A DNA stretch of 64,000 nt from Roseibium marinum (GTDB lineage Bacteria; Pseudomonadota; Alphaproteobacteria; Rhizobiales; Stappiaceae), in NCBI RefSeq assembly GCF_002906165.1, contig NZ_PPCN01000001.1:248001-312000 (forward strand), given 5' to 3'. The number at the start of each line of letters is the position of its first letter. Position 1 is the first letter of the stretch. The notes under the pieces are model-generated. The model did not search any database and was not told the DNA's origin. It saw nothing but the letters and a program-made list of their open reading frames with translations. This document shows positions 63,175-64,000 of this stretch, piece after piece. Both the position numbers and the translations under genes were made by a program.

Positions 63175-63200
63175 CCCCTGGCCCGGCAAAGGGCCAGGGG
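63175..63200 (+). other. Stem-loop between nifD and nifK
   Basis: CCCCTGGCCC (63175-63184) pairs perfectly with GGGCCAGGGG (63191-63200) across a 6-base loop, 10 bp after the nifD stop. It probably tunes nifD/nifK mRNA stability and does not terminate. Confidence 0.55.
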
Positions 63201-63238
63201 AGGCCGATGCAATCACTCAGGATGCAAAGGGCTTCATC

Positions 63239-64000
63239 ATGACGCAGAATGCAGACAACGTGCTCGATCACTTCGAGCTATTCCGTGGCCCGGAATACCA
63301 GCAGATGCTGGAAGCCAAGAAAAAGATGTTCGAAAACCCGCACGATCCGGCTGAAGTCGAGCGCGTTCGGGAGTGGGCAAAGACCGAAGAGTACAAAGAG
63401 AAGAACTTCGCTCGCGAAGCTCTGACGGTGAACCCGGCCAAAGCCTGTCAACCGCTCGGCGCGGTCTTCGCCGCCGTCGGCTTTGAAGGGACCATTCCCT
63501 TCGTGCATGGCTCTCAGGGCTGTGTCGCCTATTACCGCAGTCACCTGTCGCGCCACTTCAAGGAGCCGAGTTCCTGCGTGTCGTCATCGATGACCGAGGA
63601 CGCGGCCGTGTTCGGGGGCCTCAACAACATGGTCGACGGGCTCGCCAACACCTACAATCTCTACAAGCCGAAGATGATCGCCGTGTCGACCACCTGCATG
63701 GCGGAAGTGATCGGCGACGACCTCAACGCCTTTATCAAGACGGCGAAGGAAAAGGAATCCGTTCCGGCGGAATTCGACGTTCCCTTCGCCCATACTCCGG
63801 CCTTCGTCGGCAGCCATGTCACCGGCTATGACAACGCCCTCAAGGGCATTATCGAGCATTTCTGGGACGGCAAGGCCGGTACTACGGAAAAGCTTGAGCG
63901 CAAGCCGAACGACACGATCAACTTCATCGGCGGTTTCGATGGCTACACCGTCGGAAACATGCGCGAGATCCGGCGCATCTTCGATCTGATGGGCGTCGAG
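63239..64000 (+). CDS. nifK: Nitrogenase MoFe protein beta chain NifK, N-terminal part
   Basis: The gene runs off the right edge with 254 codons visible, about half of a full NifK. P-cluster cysteines are at 70 (AKACQPLGA), 95 ([10 protein letters not shown]) and 153 ([12 protein letters not shown]), matching the Azotobacter numbering. The short N-terminus is typical of alphaproteobacterial NifK. ATG 63239 is preceded by AAAGGG. Confidence 0.98.
   Translation, partial: MTQNADNVLDHFELFRGPEYQQMLEAKKKMFENPHDPAEVERVREWAKTEEYKEKNFAREALTVNPAKACQPLGAVFAAVGFEGTIPFVHGSQGCVAYYRSHLSRHFKEPSSCVSSSMTEDAAVFGGLNNMVDGLANTYNLYKPKMIAVSTTCMAEVIGDDLNAFIKTAKEKESVPAEFDVPFAHTPAFVGSHVTGYDNALKGIIEHFWDGKAGTTEKLERKPNDTINFIGGFDGYTVGNMREIRRIFDLMGVE

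Overview
The window is GC-rich alphaproteobacterial DNA. The type VI secretion (T6SS) genes, an Irr-type Fur regulator, a fixR-nifA pair and nifHDK point to a nitrogen-fixing member of the Hyphomicrobiales (Rhizobiales). I do not assign a genus. Genes are tightly packed, many overlap by the 4-bp ATGA arrangement, and there is no rRNA, tRNA, CRISPR array or recognisable transposase.

Layout. Positions 1-28000 hold a nearly complete T6SS locus. A sigma-54 activator, clpV and hcp lie on the minus strand, with hcp behind a clear -24/-12 promoter. A plus-strand island carries vgrG, a small unknown gene and an unusual sheath-like protein that looks like a TssB-TssC fusion. A long minus-strand run follows: kinase, PP2C phosphatase, tagF, tssM, tssL, tssK, tssJ, tagH, tssG, tssF, tssE, tssC, tssB and tssA. 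I found no PAAR gene or toxin. Positions 28000-35400 hold a partner-switching signalling cassette: two STAS proteins, an RsbW-like ATPase, two SpoIIE-type phosphatases (one a membrane receptor of SiaA type), two SiaB/slr1658-like proteins and a STAS-methyltransferase fusion. A 267-bp MITE-like element interrupts it. Positions 35400-46000 hold a small putative lipoprotein, an amidoligase/class-I amidotransferase pair, and a peptide-type ABC transporter operon with a CocE-like hydrolase and a divergent LysR regulator.

Positions 46000-64000 are a nitrogen-fixation region. They comprise fixR-nifA, nifV, a long minus-strand operon (TPR protein, sufBCDS, sufT, irr, peroxiredoxin), a divergent bolA-grxD-ferredoxin operon, a pseudo-receiver/rhodanese pair, and nifHDK (nifK runs off the end). 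I could place NifA upstream activating sequences (TGT-N10-ACA) and -24/-12 promoters before fixR-nifA, nifV, bolA, the TPR-suf operon, the pseudo-receiver gene and nifH. Two of the intergenic regions look bidirectional. My reading is that NifA drives a dedicated SUF/BolA/CGFS-glutaredoxin iron-sulfur assembly pathway together with nitrogenase. No nifU, nifS or iscA is visible in the window.

Products are inferred from reading the translated sequence by eye. Promoter and hairpin calls are pattern matches, not tested sites.
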